A stretch of DNA of 64,000 bases, from contig NZ_CP129672.1 of assembly GCF_030505195.1 (NCBI RefSeq), forward strand, positions 5,180,501 through 5,244,500, in the 5' to 3' direction. Source of the stretch: Comamonas testosteroni (GTDB taxonomy: Bacteria; Pseudomonadota; Gammaproteobacteria; Burkholderiales; Burkholderiaceae_C). Of this stretch, positions 57,387-64,000 are shown piece by piece (the stretch's first letter is position 1; each line of letters starts with the position of its first letter). The translations under genes and the position numbers were made by a program. The notes beneath the pieces are model-generated. The model was not told where the DNA came from. It did no database searches and saw nothing but the letters and a program-made list of their open reading frames with translations.

Positions 57387-57442
57387 GGGACGCCCGGTCA
57401 GGGACGCCCGGTCAGGGACGCCCGGTCAGGGACGCCCGGTCA
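57387..57442. repeat. Four perfect 14-bp tandem repeats
   Basis: GGGACGCCCGGTCA x4, contiguous, just after the aldo/keto reductase stop. The next GGGGCGGTC is a degenerate fifth. Confidence 0.95.
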
Positions 57443-57595
57443 GGGGCGGTCTGCGGCGTTGCCTCGCCGGCCGCGCGAATCCTCGCAATAGCACCACTAT
57501 TGCTGCGGTATCGCGCGCTGGGGGCCGCCCCCTGGCATCCCATCCCGCGAAGGCCCTGGCGCGTAGGGGGGAGCGTAAACAGGTTCTGGTTTGCT

Positions 57596-58489
57596 TCAGG
57601 TTTGGGGCAGGGCGTGCAGTGGAATGTCCCTGTCCCGGGCCAGCTGCATCAGCTCAGCGCAGCTGCGGGCGGCCAGAAGCCGGGCCACGCCCTGATGGAT
57701 CTCGGGCTTGCGCATATCGGTGGGGTGGCCGAAGGGCAGGTCTGCCGCTTCGCACAGGCGCTGGGCAAAGTGCGGCTCCAGCGCGGCCACGGCCACGATG
57801 CCGTCGGCACAGGGGTAGATGCGGTAGCCCGCATGGGCGCCGCCGACATCGCCCGTGGGCTGGGTCAGGCCCCAATGCCAGGGCAGGGCCAGCCATTGCG
57901 CGGCCTGGGCCAGACCGACCTCGCGCACTATGCCGCGCCCGCTGCGGCTGCTCACCAGCACGGCCTGGAGCACGGCTTCGCTGGCCATCAGCGCCCCCGC
58001 CATATCGGCAAACAGACTGGGTGGCAGGGCGGTGCTGTGCACGAGGCCCGCTTCGGCCTGATAGGTGAGGTCATGGCCGGGGACATCGGCCAGCTCGCCC
58101 GCACTGCCGACCACGCGTACCAGCGACAGCTCGGGGTAGCGCTGCTGCAGGGCCTCCCAGCCCAGGCCCAGCTTGCTCAGGGCCGAAGGCCGGAACGAGG
58201 TCAGCAGCACATCGGTTTGCGCCAGTTGCGCGTGCAGGCTGGCCTGGCCCTCGGCGGTCTTGAGATCGGCCTGCAGGGTTTGCACCTTGTCATGCATCTG
58301 CGCGTAGGCGTCGGGGCAGTACAGGCCCATGGGGTCGGCGCTGCGGCCTGCGCCGGCGGGCACAGGCTCGAGCTTGCGGCAATCGGCTCCCATGCCGGCG
58401 CAGCGCCACAGGGCGGCGGGGCCGGGCAGGTTCAGAGCCAGGCTGAGTATGCGAATTCCTTGCAGGGGCTGAATGGCGGTGCTGGGCAT
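57596..58489 (-). CDS. CoA-transferase family III (CaiB/racemase-like) protein, short
   Basis: A 297-residue protein. PLQGIRILSLALNLPGPAA is the N-terminal block; VLLTSFRPSALSKLGLG and SLFADMAGALMASEAVLQAV (with the Asp expected at the active site) follow. The family is usually 360-400 residues; this one ends early, at IPLHALPQT, so the C-terminal strand-helix part is lacking or it belongs to a short subfamily. Activity uncertain. Confidence 0.75.
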   Translation of the reverse strand: MPSTAIQPLQGIRILSLALNLPGPAALWRCAGMGADCRKLEPVPAGAGRSADPMGLYCPDAYAQMHDKVQTLQADLKTAEGQASLHAQLAQTDVLLTSFRPSALSKLGLGWEALQQRYPELSLVRVVGSAGELADVPGHDLTYQAEAGLVHSTALPPSLFADMAGALMASEAVLQAVLVSSRSGRGIVREVGLAQAAQWLALPWHWGLTQPTGDVGGAHAGYRIYPCADGIVAVAALEPHFAQRLCEAADLPFGHPTDMRKPEIHQGVARLLAARSCAELMQLARDRDIPLHALPQT

Positions 58490-58757
58490 GGGTGGGAGCA
58501 TTCCTTGTCTGGACTTGCGCAGGCCAGGGTGCATCAAGATGGCTTTCCTGAAGCGCAGCCCTTGCCTGAGCCTGATTGGCGTGAGTCGTGCTTGTTCAAC
58601 TGCTTGTGCAACTGCGGTTGTAGTGCAAGCCGGGCCTTGGCGCTGGCACTTTCAGGACAGTCTGTTGCGGTGGCGGTGCTTTCAGGCGCCGCTGCGCTGT
58701 GGCAAGCTTGCCTTATCCGTAAAAAAGCGCCCCTGGGGGTGCATTCGATTGACCGAG

Positions 58758-59702
58758 ATGCGTAGACGTACGCTTTTGTCCCTGGGCGCAGCCTCCGTGC
58801 TGGCCGCCGGCGGGGGCTTGAAGGCTTTTTCCATGAACTCCACTTCTTCTTCCCTGTTGCCCGAGCAACTGCTGCAGCAGCTCAAGCCTTCGCCGCGCAT
58901 GCCGGTGATGTTCCTGGGCCACGGCAGCCCCATGAATGTGATCGAGGACACGCACTGGCGCCAGAGCTGGAAGGCCCTGGGCCAGGAGTTGACGGCCAAG
59001 GGCATTGCGCCGCAGCTGATTCTCTGCGTCTCGGCCCACTGGCTGACCGAGTCCGACTGGGCGCTGACCGGCATGGCCCAGCCGCGCACGATTCATGACT
59101 TCGGCGGCTTTCCGCAAGAGCTGTTCGATCAGCAATATCCGGCCCCCGGCGCGCCCGAGGTGGCCAGGCAGCTGGCGGCCGAGCTGCATTCGCCGCTGGA
59201 CGGATCGGCCTTGCTGCTGGACCAGAAATGGGGCTTTGATCACGGCACCTGGTCGGTGCTGCTGCCCATGTTCCCCGAGGCCCGTATTCCCGTCATGCAA
59301 CTGAGCATGCCCTATGGTCTGGCGCCCGAAAAGCATTTCGAGATGGGCCGCCAGCTGCGCGCGCTGCGCGAGCGCGGCGTGCTGATCGTGGGCAGCGGCA
59401 ATATCGTGCACAACCTGCGCGCCATGCAGCGCGGTGCCAGCGACAACCAGGCCTATGACTGGACGATCCAGTTCGACACCGAAGTGCAGCAGCGCCTGGA
59501 CAGCGGCAATCTGGCCGATCTGAGCACCTTCCTGGACTGGGGTCCGCAGGCCCGTCTGGCCCATCCCACGCACGACCACTATCTGCCCCTGCTGTATGCG
59601 GCAGGGGCCGTGCAGGAGGGCGAAGTGCCGCGCGTGTTCAACACGGCCTATCAGTATGCGGCGCTGTCCATGCGCTCGGCCATCTGGGGATTGAATGCCT
59701 GA
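58758..59702 (+). CDS. LigB-family (DODA-type) extradiol dioxygenase with a twin-arginine-like leader
   Basis: A 314-residue protein from ATG at 58758. The N-terminus MRRRTLLSLGAASVLAAGGG looks like a twin-arginine signal; an in-frame ATG at 58833 (MNSTSSS) would remove it. Core: FLGHGSPMNVIED (His ligand), CVSAHWLTESDW (His), PRTIHDFGGFP, DHGTWSVLLPMFPEA (His), and LIVGSGNIVHNLRA, as in YgiD/DODA enzymes. Mostly cytoplasmic enzymes in this family, so a signal would be unusual. Confidence 0.85.
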   Translation: MRRRTLLSLGAASVLAAGGGLKAFSMNSTSSSLLPEQLLQQLKPSPRMPVMFLGHGSPMNVIEDTHWRQSWKALGQELTAKGIAPQLILCVSAHWLTESDWALTGMAQPRTIHDFGGFPQELFDQQYPAPGAPEVARQLAAELHSPLDGSALLLDQKWGFDHGTWSVLLPMFPEARIPVMQLSMPYGLAPEKHFEMGRQLRALRERGVLIVGSGNIVHNLRAMQRGASDNQAYDWTIQFDTEVQQRLDSGNLADLSTFLDWGPQARLAHPTHDHYLPLLYAAGAVQEGEVPRVFNTAYQYAALSMRSAIWGLNA

Positions 59703-59708
59703 TATGAT

Positions 59709-59796
59709 TTTGATAGCTTGATGCGCCTGTATTAAAAAGTTTTCAGATACTTTTATATCTGAAAATGATATGGGTAAAGTGCTAGCAGCTATCAAA
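59709..59796. repeat. Nested hairpin repeat
   Basis: Outer arms TTTGATAGCT (59709-59718) and AGCTATCAAA (59787-59796); inner arms TTTTCAGATA (59740-59749) and TATCTGAAAA (59756-59765). The same nested layout as 47481-47558. Confidence 0.75.
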
Positions 59797-59825
59797 TATT
59801 GATCGGGCACCGAAGCGGCCATAAA

Positions 59826-59860
59826 AAAAGAGCAAGGGACTAAAAGTCCGTTGCTCTTTT
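59826..59860. terminator. Terminator between the dioxygenase and aminotransferase genes
   Basis: AAAAGAGCAA and TTGCTCTTTT arms with inner GGACT and AGTCC around an AAA loop; one G-G mismatch. Follows the stop of the minus-strand aminotransferase by 32 bases, and serves either direction. Confidence 0.8.
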
Positions 59861-59891
59861 GCTTTCAGGGACCAGGCCCTGAATCGCGCGC

Positions 59892-61088
59892 TTAGATCAC
59901 GGCAGCGATGGCCTTGCAGACATAGTCGATGTTCTTGCTGTTGAGCGCAGCCACGCACATGCGGCCGGTGTCGGTGCCGTAGACGCCGAACTCGGAGCGC
60001 AGGCGCACCATCTGGTCCTTGGACAGGCCGGAGTACGAGAACATGCCGATCTGGGTGGTGATGAAGGACATGTCTTGCTGCACGCCGGCAGCCTTCAGGC
60101 CGTCAACCAGCTTCTGGCGCATGGCCTTGATGCGCACGCGCATCTCGCCCAGCTCCTTCTCCCACAGAGCGTGCAGCTCGGGGTTGTTCAGCACCGCTGC
60201 CACCACGGCGCCGCCATGGGTGGGAGGGTTGGAGTAGTTGGTGCGGATGACGATCTTCAGCTGCGACAGCACGCGAGCAGCTTCGTCCTTGTCGGCAGCC
60301 ACCACGGACAGTGCGCCCACGCGCTCGCCATACAGGCTGAAGCTCTTGGAGAAGGAGGTCGACACAAAGATGTCCAGGCCGGCGGCCACGAACTTGCCGA
60401 TCACGGCGCCGTCTTCGGCGATGCCGTGGCCGAAGCCCTGGTAGGCCATGTCCAGGAAGGGGATCAGGCCCTTGGCCTTGACGACGGCAATCACTTCATC
60501 CCACTGAGCGGCAGTGATGTCGTAGCCGGTGGGGTTGTGGCAGCAGGCGTGCAGCACGACCACGGTGCCGGCGGCGGCAGCGTTCAGGTCGGCCAGCATG
60601 CCGGCGAAGTCGATGGAGCGGGTCGCTGCATCGTAGTAAGCGTAGGAGCCGACTTCAAAACCTGCGTTGGTGAAGATGGCCTTGTGGTTTTCCCAGCTGG
60701 GGTTGGAGATCAGGACCTTGGCGTTGGGGTTGAGCTTCTTGAGGAAGTCGGCGCCGATCTTCAGACCGCCCGTGCCGCCGATGGCTTGCACGGTGGCCAC
60801 ACGGCCGGACTTGACCACGTCGGACTCGGCTCCGAACACCAGGGCCTTGACGCCGTTGTCATAGGCGGCGATACCGTCGATGGGCAGATAGCCGCGGGCG
60901 GTGGGCTTTTCCATCATGGCCTTCTCGGCGGCCTGCACGCACTCCAGCAGGGGCAGCTTGCCGTTGTCGTCGAAGTACACGCCCACGCCCAGGTTCACTT
61001 TGTTGGGGTTGGAGTCAGCGTTGAATTGCTCGTTCAGACCCAGGATGGGGTCGCGGGGGGCCATTTCGACGGCGGTAAACAGAGACAT
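59892..61088 (-). CDS. tyrB: Aromatic/aspartate aminotransferase
   Basis: A 398-residue class-I PLP enzyme. Motifs: LPLLECVQAAEKAM; YLPIDGIAAYDNGVKALVFG; ACCHNPTGYDITAAQWDEV; FLDMAYQGFGHG; the PLP lysine in STSFSKSFSLYGERVG; and the Arg in NYSNPPTHGGAVV and SGRMCVA-like TGRMCVAALN. It aminates aromatic keto acids or aspartate; TyrB and AspC cannot be told apart from sequence alone here, so the symbol is tentative. Divergent from uvrB by 174 bases. Confidence 0.92.
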   Translation of the reverse strand: MSLFTAVEMAPRDPILGLNEQFNADSNPNKVNLGVGVYFDDNGKLPLLECVQAAEKAMMEKPTARGYLPIDGIAAYDNGVKALVFGAESDVVKSGRVATVQAIGGTGGLKIGADFLKKLNPNAKVLISNPSWENHKAIFTNAGFEVGSYAYYDAATRSIDFAGMLADLNAAAAGTVVVLHACCHNPTGYDITAAQWDEVIAVVKAKGLIPFLDMAYQGFGHGIAEDGAVIGKFVAAGLDIFVSTSFSKSFSLYGERVGALSVVAADKDEAARVLSQLKIVIRTNYSNPPTHGGAVVAAVLNNPELHALWEKELGEMRVRIKAMRQKLVDGLKAAGVQQDMSFITTQIGMFSYSGLSKDQMVRLRSEFGVYGTDTGRMCVAALNSKNIDYVCKAIAAVI

Positions 61089-61190
61089 GAAAAAATCCTT
61101 GAGGGATGGAAATAAGTCAGGTCACCCCCAGCTACTGCTCCGAGCGCGTTAGACGGGCAGGGCATTGCCTGGTGCTCGAAAAAACGCATC

Positions 61191-61205
61191 AGCCTAGGTT
61201 AGGCT
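61191..61205. promoter_or_regulatory. Inverted repeat in the tyrB-uvrB divergent gap
   Basis: AGCCTA-GGT-TAGGCT, a 6-bp palindrome 58 bases before uvrB. No LexA-type CTGT-N8-ACAG box is seen in the gap, though uvrB is SOS-regulated in some bacteria. Confidence 0.3.
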
Positions 61206-61262
61206 TGAGGGTTGGGCTGCCATTCTACTCGCGCTTACCCTATGCGTCATGGACATGAGATC

Positions 61263-63329
61263 ATGCAAGAACAAAATATGACTGCCGAGCCGCAAGGCCG
61301 TTTCGTGCAATACCCGGACTCGCCGTTCGAGCTGTTCCAGCCCTATCCACCGGCGGGCGATCAGCCTGCGGCCATCGAAAAACTGGTCGAAGGCGTCAAT
61401 GACGGCGAGTCCTTCCAGACGCTGCTGGGCGTGACGGGCTCGGGCAAGACCTTCACCATGGCCAACGTGATCGCGCGTCTGGGCAAGCCGGCCATCGTGT
61501 TTGCACCCAACAAGACGCTGGCGGCACAGCTGTACTCTGAGTTCAGGGAGTTTTTCCCGAAAAACGCGGTCGAGTACTTCGTCAGCTACTACGACTACTA
61601 TCAGCCCGAAGCCTATGTGCCCCAGCGCGACCTGTTCATCGAAAAGGACAGCGCCATCAACGAGCACATCGAGCAGATGCGTCTGTCCTGCACCAAAAGC
61701 ATCATGGAGCGGCGCGATGTGGTGATCGTGGCCACCGTCTCGGCCATCTACGGCATTGGCGAGCCCGAGAGCTACCACCGCATGATCATGACGCTGCGCG
61801 CGGGCGACACGCTCAACCAGCGCGACGCGATTGCTCAGCTGATCCGCATGCAGTACCAGCGCAACGACCAGGACTTCTCGCGCGGCACCTTCCGCGTGCG
61901 AGGCGACACCATCGACGTGTTCCCGGCCGAGCACTCGGAGCTGGCCGTGCGCATCGAGCTGTTCGACGACGAGGTGGAGAGCCTGCAATTGTTCGATCCG
62001 CTCACGGGCCGGGTGCGCCAGAACATCCCGCGCTTCACCATCTATCCCAGCAGCCACTATGTGACGCCGCGCGACAAGGTGCTGGCGGCCGTGGAGACCA
62101 TCAAGCAAGAGCTGGCCGAGCGCCTCAAGCAACTGGTGGGCATGGGCAAGCTGGTGGAGGCGCAGCGCCTTGAGCAGCGCACGCGTTTCGATCTGGAAAT
62201 GCTCAGCGAAGTGGGGCACTGCAAGGGCATCGAAAACTACACCCGCCATCTCTCGGCCTCCAAGCCCGGCGATCCGCCCAGCACGCTGACCGACTATCTG
62301 CCGCGCGACTCCATCATGTTCCTGGACGAGAGCCATCAGATGATCGGCCAGCTCAACGCCATGTACAACGGCGACCGGGCGCGCAAGACCACGCTGGTGG
62401 AATATGGCTTTCGCCTGCCGTCGGCGCTGGACAACCGTCCGCTCAAGTTCGAGGAGTTCGAGCAGCGCATGCGCCAGGTGGTCTTCGTCTCGGCCACGCC
62501 CGCCGAATACGAAAAAACCCATGCCGGGCAGGTGGTCGAGCAGGTGGTGCGTCCCACGGGCCTGCTCGACCCCGAGATCGAAGTGCGTCCGGCCATTCAC
62601 CAGGTCGACGATGTGCTGCAGGAAATCCGCCAGCGCGCTGAGCTGCAGGAGCGCGTGCTCATCACCACGCTGACCAAACGCATGGCCGAGCAACTGACCG
62701 AATACCTGACCGACAACGGCGTGAAGGTGCGCTATCTGCACTCCGACGTGGATACGGTCGAGCGTGTGGAAATCATCCGCGACCTGCGTCTGGGCGCCTT
62801 CGATGTGCTGGTCGGCATCAACCTGCTGCGCGAAGGCCTGGATATTCCCGAGGTCTCGCTGGTGGCGATTCTGGATGCCGACAAGGAAGGCTTTCTGCGT
62901 GCCGAGCGCAGCCTGATCCAGACCATCGGCCGCGCGGCGCGCAACGTCAACGGCAAGGCGATCCTGTACGCGGACCGCATCACCGAGTCCATGAAGAAAG
63001 CCATCGGCGAAACCGAAAGACGCCGCGAAAAACAGATGGCTTTCAACGAAGCCAACGGAATCGTGCCCAAGCAGATTGTCAAGAGGGTGAAAGACCTGAT
63101 TGATGGCGTCTACAGCGAAAAGAGCGGCAAAGAGGCCGAACGCCTGCAAGAGCAGGCCCTACAACAGGCACGTGTCGAGGATATGTCGGAGAAAGACATT
63201 GCCAGGGAGATCAAGCGACTGGAGAAGCAAATGCTCGAGCACGCCAGGAACCTGGAATTCGAGCAGGCAGCGCGTGTGCGGGACCAGCTTTCGCTGCTCA
63301 AGCAGCAATTGTTCGGGGCGGCGCCGTAG
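61263..63329 (+). CDS. uvrB: UvrABC excinuclease subunit B
   Basis: A 688-residue helicase-like subunit of nucleotide excision repair. Motifs: Walker [15 protein letters not shown], the beta-hairpin [15 protein letters not shown]-box [11 protein letters not shown], motif [19 protein letters not shown] and QTIGRAARN, and a C-terminal UVR motif [26 protein letters not shown] that binds UvrC. ATG at 61263 chosen; two nearby alternatives (61242, 61278) are possible. Confidence 0.97.
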   Translation: MQEQNMTAEPQGRFVQYPDSPFELFQPYPPAGDQPAAIEKLVEGVNDGESFQTLLGVTGSGKTFTMANVIARLGKPAIVFAPNKTLAAQLYSEFREFFPKNAVEYFVSYYDYYQPEAYVPQRDLFIEKDSAINEHIEQMRLSCTKSIMERRDVVIVATVSAIYGIGEPESYHRMIMTLRAGDTLNQRDAIAQLIRMQYQRNDQDFSRGTFRVRGDTIDVFPAEHSELAVRIELFDDEVESLQLFDPLTGRVRQNIPRFTIYPSSHYVTPRDKVLAAVETIKQELAERLKQLVGMGKLVEAQRLEQRTRFDLEMLSEVGHCKGIENYTRHLSASKPGDPPSTLTDYLPRDSIMFLDESHQMIGQLNAMYNGDRARKTTLVEYGFRLPSALDNRPLKFEEFEQRMRQVVFVSATPAEYEKTHAGQVVEQVVRPTGLLDPEIEVRPAIHQVDDVLQEIRQRAELQERVLITTLTKRMAEQLTEYLTDNGVKVRYLHSDVDTVERVEIIRDLRLGAFDVLVGINLLREGLDIPEVSLVAILDADKEGFLRAERSLIQTIGRAARNVNGKAILYADRITESMKKAIGETERRREKQMAFNEANGIVPKQIVKRVKDLIDGVYSEKSGKEAERLQEQALQQARVEDMSEKDIAREIKRLEKQMLEHARNLEFEQAARVRDQLSLLKQQLFGAAP

Positions 63330-63381
63330 GCATATTTCTTCGCAACTCTCAGGGTTATTACGTGAGTGCATGCTGTTACCC

Positions 63382-63410
63382 GACAAAATTGATGGGGAAT
63401 GTGATATACT
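63382..63410 (+). promoter_or_regulatory. Predicted iscR promoter
   Basis: A good -10 box TATACT (63405-63410), with GACAAA at about the right distance as a -35 (63382-63387, 17-base spacing). The transcript would have a 140-base leader to iscR. Autoregulation by IscR would be expected from the family, but I do not see a clear site. Confidence 0.45.
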
Positions 63411-63557
63411 CGCGTCAAACACTCAACAACAAACTTCCCTCACAGAAGGGCTCTGAACCTAATCACAGGACGGAGTAAGGGCGGAGACTGTGCTCGTCTA
63501 GGTACTGTGACCAGACGGGCGTTTCTGTAACGAACAATCCTGACTGAAGGAGCTCGT

Positions 63558-64000
63558 ATGCGTCTTACGACCAAAGGCCGCTTTGCGGTCACCGCGATGA
63601 TCGACCTGGCACTGCGCCAGAACAATGGCCCTGTAACGCTGGCTGCCATCAGCCAGCGTCAGCAGATTTCGCTGTCCTATCTGGAACAGTTGTTTGGCAA
63701 GCTGCGTCGCCACGAACTGGTGGAATCCACCCGTGGCCCCGGCGGCGGCTACACCCTGGCCCGAAAGGCGACAGACATCACCGTGGCCGACATCATCGTC
63801 TCGGTGGATGAACCCATCGATGCGACCCAGTGCGGTGGCAAGGAAAACTGTCTGGGCGAAGCCGGCCGCTGCATGACCCATGAACTGTGGGCCGCACTGA
63901 ACCAGCGCATGGTGGAATTCCTGGACTCCGTCACTCTGCAAAAGCTGGTGGACGAGCAACTGGCCAAGGGCATCCAGATCGAGGACAAGCCCGTGGTCCG
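63558..64000 (+). CDS. iscR: Rrf2-family regulator IscR (3' end outside window)
   Basis: 147 codons visible. MRLTTKGRFAVTAMIDLALRQ is the IscR start; the recognition region is LAAISQRQQISLSYLEQLFGKLRRHELVESTRGPGGGYTLAR. The iron-sulfur Cys ligands are in CGGKENCLGEAGRCMTHELW (C-x5-C-x5-C spacing). It represses the isc operon when loaded with a cluster. GAAGGAG precedes the ATG. The next genes (iscS, iscU) would be outside. Confidence 0.95.
   Translation, partial: MRLTTKGRFAVTAMIDLALRQNNGPVTLAAISQRQQISLSYLEQLFGKLRRHELVESTRGPGGGYTLARKATDITVADIIVSVDEPIDATQCGGKENCLGEAGRCMTHELWAALNQRMVEFLDSVTLQKLVDEQLAKGIQIEDKPVV

Noticed and set aside
51821..57442. CRISPR array
   Set aside because: The short tandem repeats at 51821 and 57387 are contiguous with no spacers and no cas genes are near; the same holds for the repeats at 12355 and 15558.
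61089..61262. LexA operator in front of uvrB
   Set aside because: No CTGT-N8-ACAG match was found in the 174-base gap; only an unrelated AGCCTA/TAGGCT palindrome is present.
61194..63149. A 651-codon minus-strand frame over uvrB
   Set aside because: Antisense to a fully recognisable uvrB; no family match by eye.

Overview
The window looks like chromosome of a beta-proteobacterium of the Comamonadaceae, most likely Comamonas (C. testosteroni group). The reasons are the high-GC background, an eight-gene protocatechuate 4,5-cleavage cluster in the order U-K-E-F-D-A-B-C (the order I recall for the pmd operon of Comamonas sp. E6), a Bug-type solute-binding protein, a gentisate cluster and the style of the dispersed extragenic repeats. 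The assignment is by recognition only; no database search was possible.

Layout. 1-2.24 kb (- strand): semialdehyde dehydrogenase (cut by the window edge) and saccharopine dehydrogenase-like protein, probably lysine catabolism. 2.5-8.6 kb (-): valine/isobutyryl-CoA catabolism (mmsA, acyl-CoA dehydrogenase, mmsB) with interspersed LprI-like, TfoX-like, DUF488 and cupin genes. 9.9-13.65 kb (-): gentisate pathway (ring-cleavage dioxygenase, fumarylpyruvate hydrolase, maleylpyruvate isomerase, Bug protein), with divergent MarR and LysR regulators to 15.4 kb. 15.8-18.8 kb: YbjQ-like protein, tRNA-Gln(UUG), Lrp/AsnC regulator and selD.

19.2-40.0 kb (+): a complete ABC-transporter-dependent (group 2/3-like) capsule locus. 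The export genes kpsM-T-E-D come first, then a strain-specific centre, then kdsA, a kdsB-kdsC fusion, kpsF, kpsC and kpsS. kpsD is broken by a 1,286-bp IS5-family element. Removing the element and one copy of its 4-bp target duplication restores a continuous 591-codon frame. The central genes include a 1,148-residue glycosyltransferase/HAD protein, an AT-rich 663-residue orphan, and a nucleotidyltransferase, phosphatase, nucleotidyltransferase-kinase set. That set may make an activated phosphorylated building block. Many of these genes overlap by 4 bases and are probably translationally coupled.

40.05-43.1 kb (+): a tightly coupled trio of GxSxG membrane protein, cytochrome P450 and small membrane protein, of unknown role. 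44.1-51.8 kb (+): the pmd operon, which takes protocatechuate to pyruvate plus oxaloacetate and includes its transporter. 52-55.7 kb: an AraC regulator divergent from a Baeyer-Villiger-type monooxygenase and an esterase. 56.3-64 kb: aldo/keto reductase, a short CoA-transferase-like gene, a LigB-family dioxygenase with a twin-arginine-like leader, an aromatic aminotransferase, uvrB, and the start of iscR at the window end.

The best leads are the IS-inactivated kpsD and the capsule-centre enzymes, the hydrolase/P450 trio, PmdU as a ModA-like protein without a signal peptide, and two families of dispersed intergenic repeats with several short tandem repeats.
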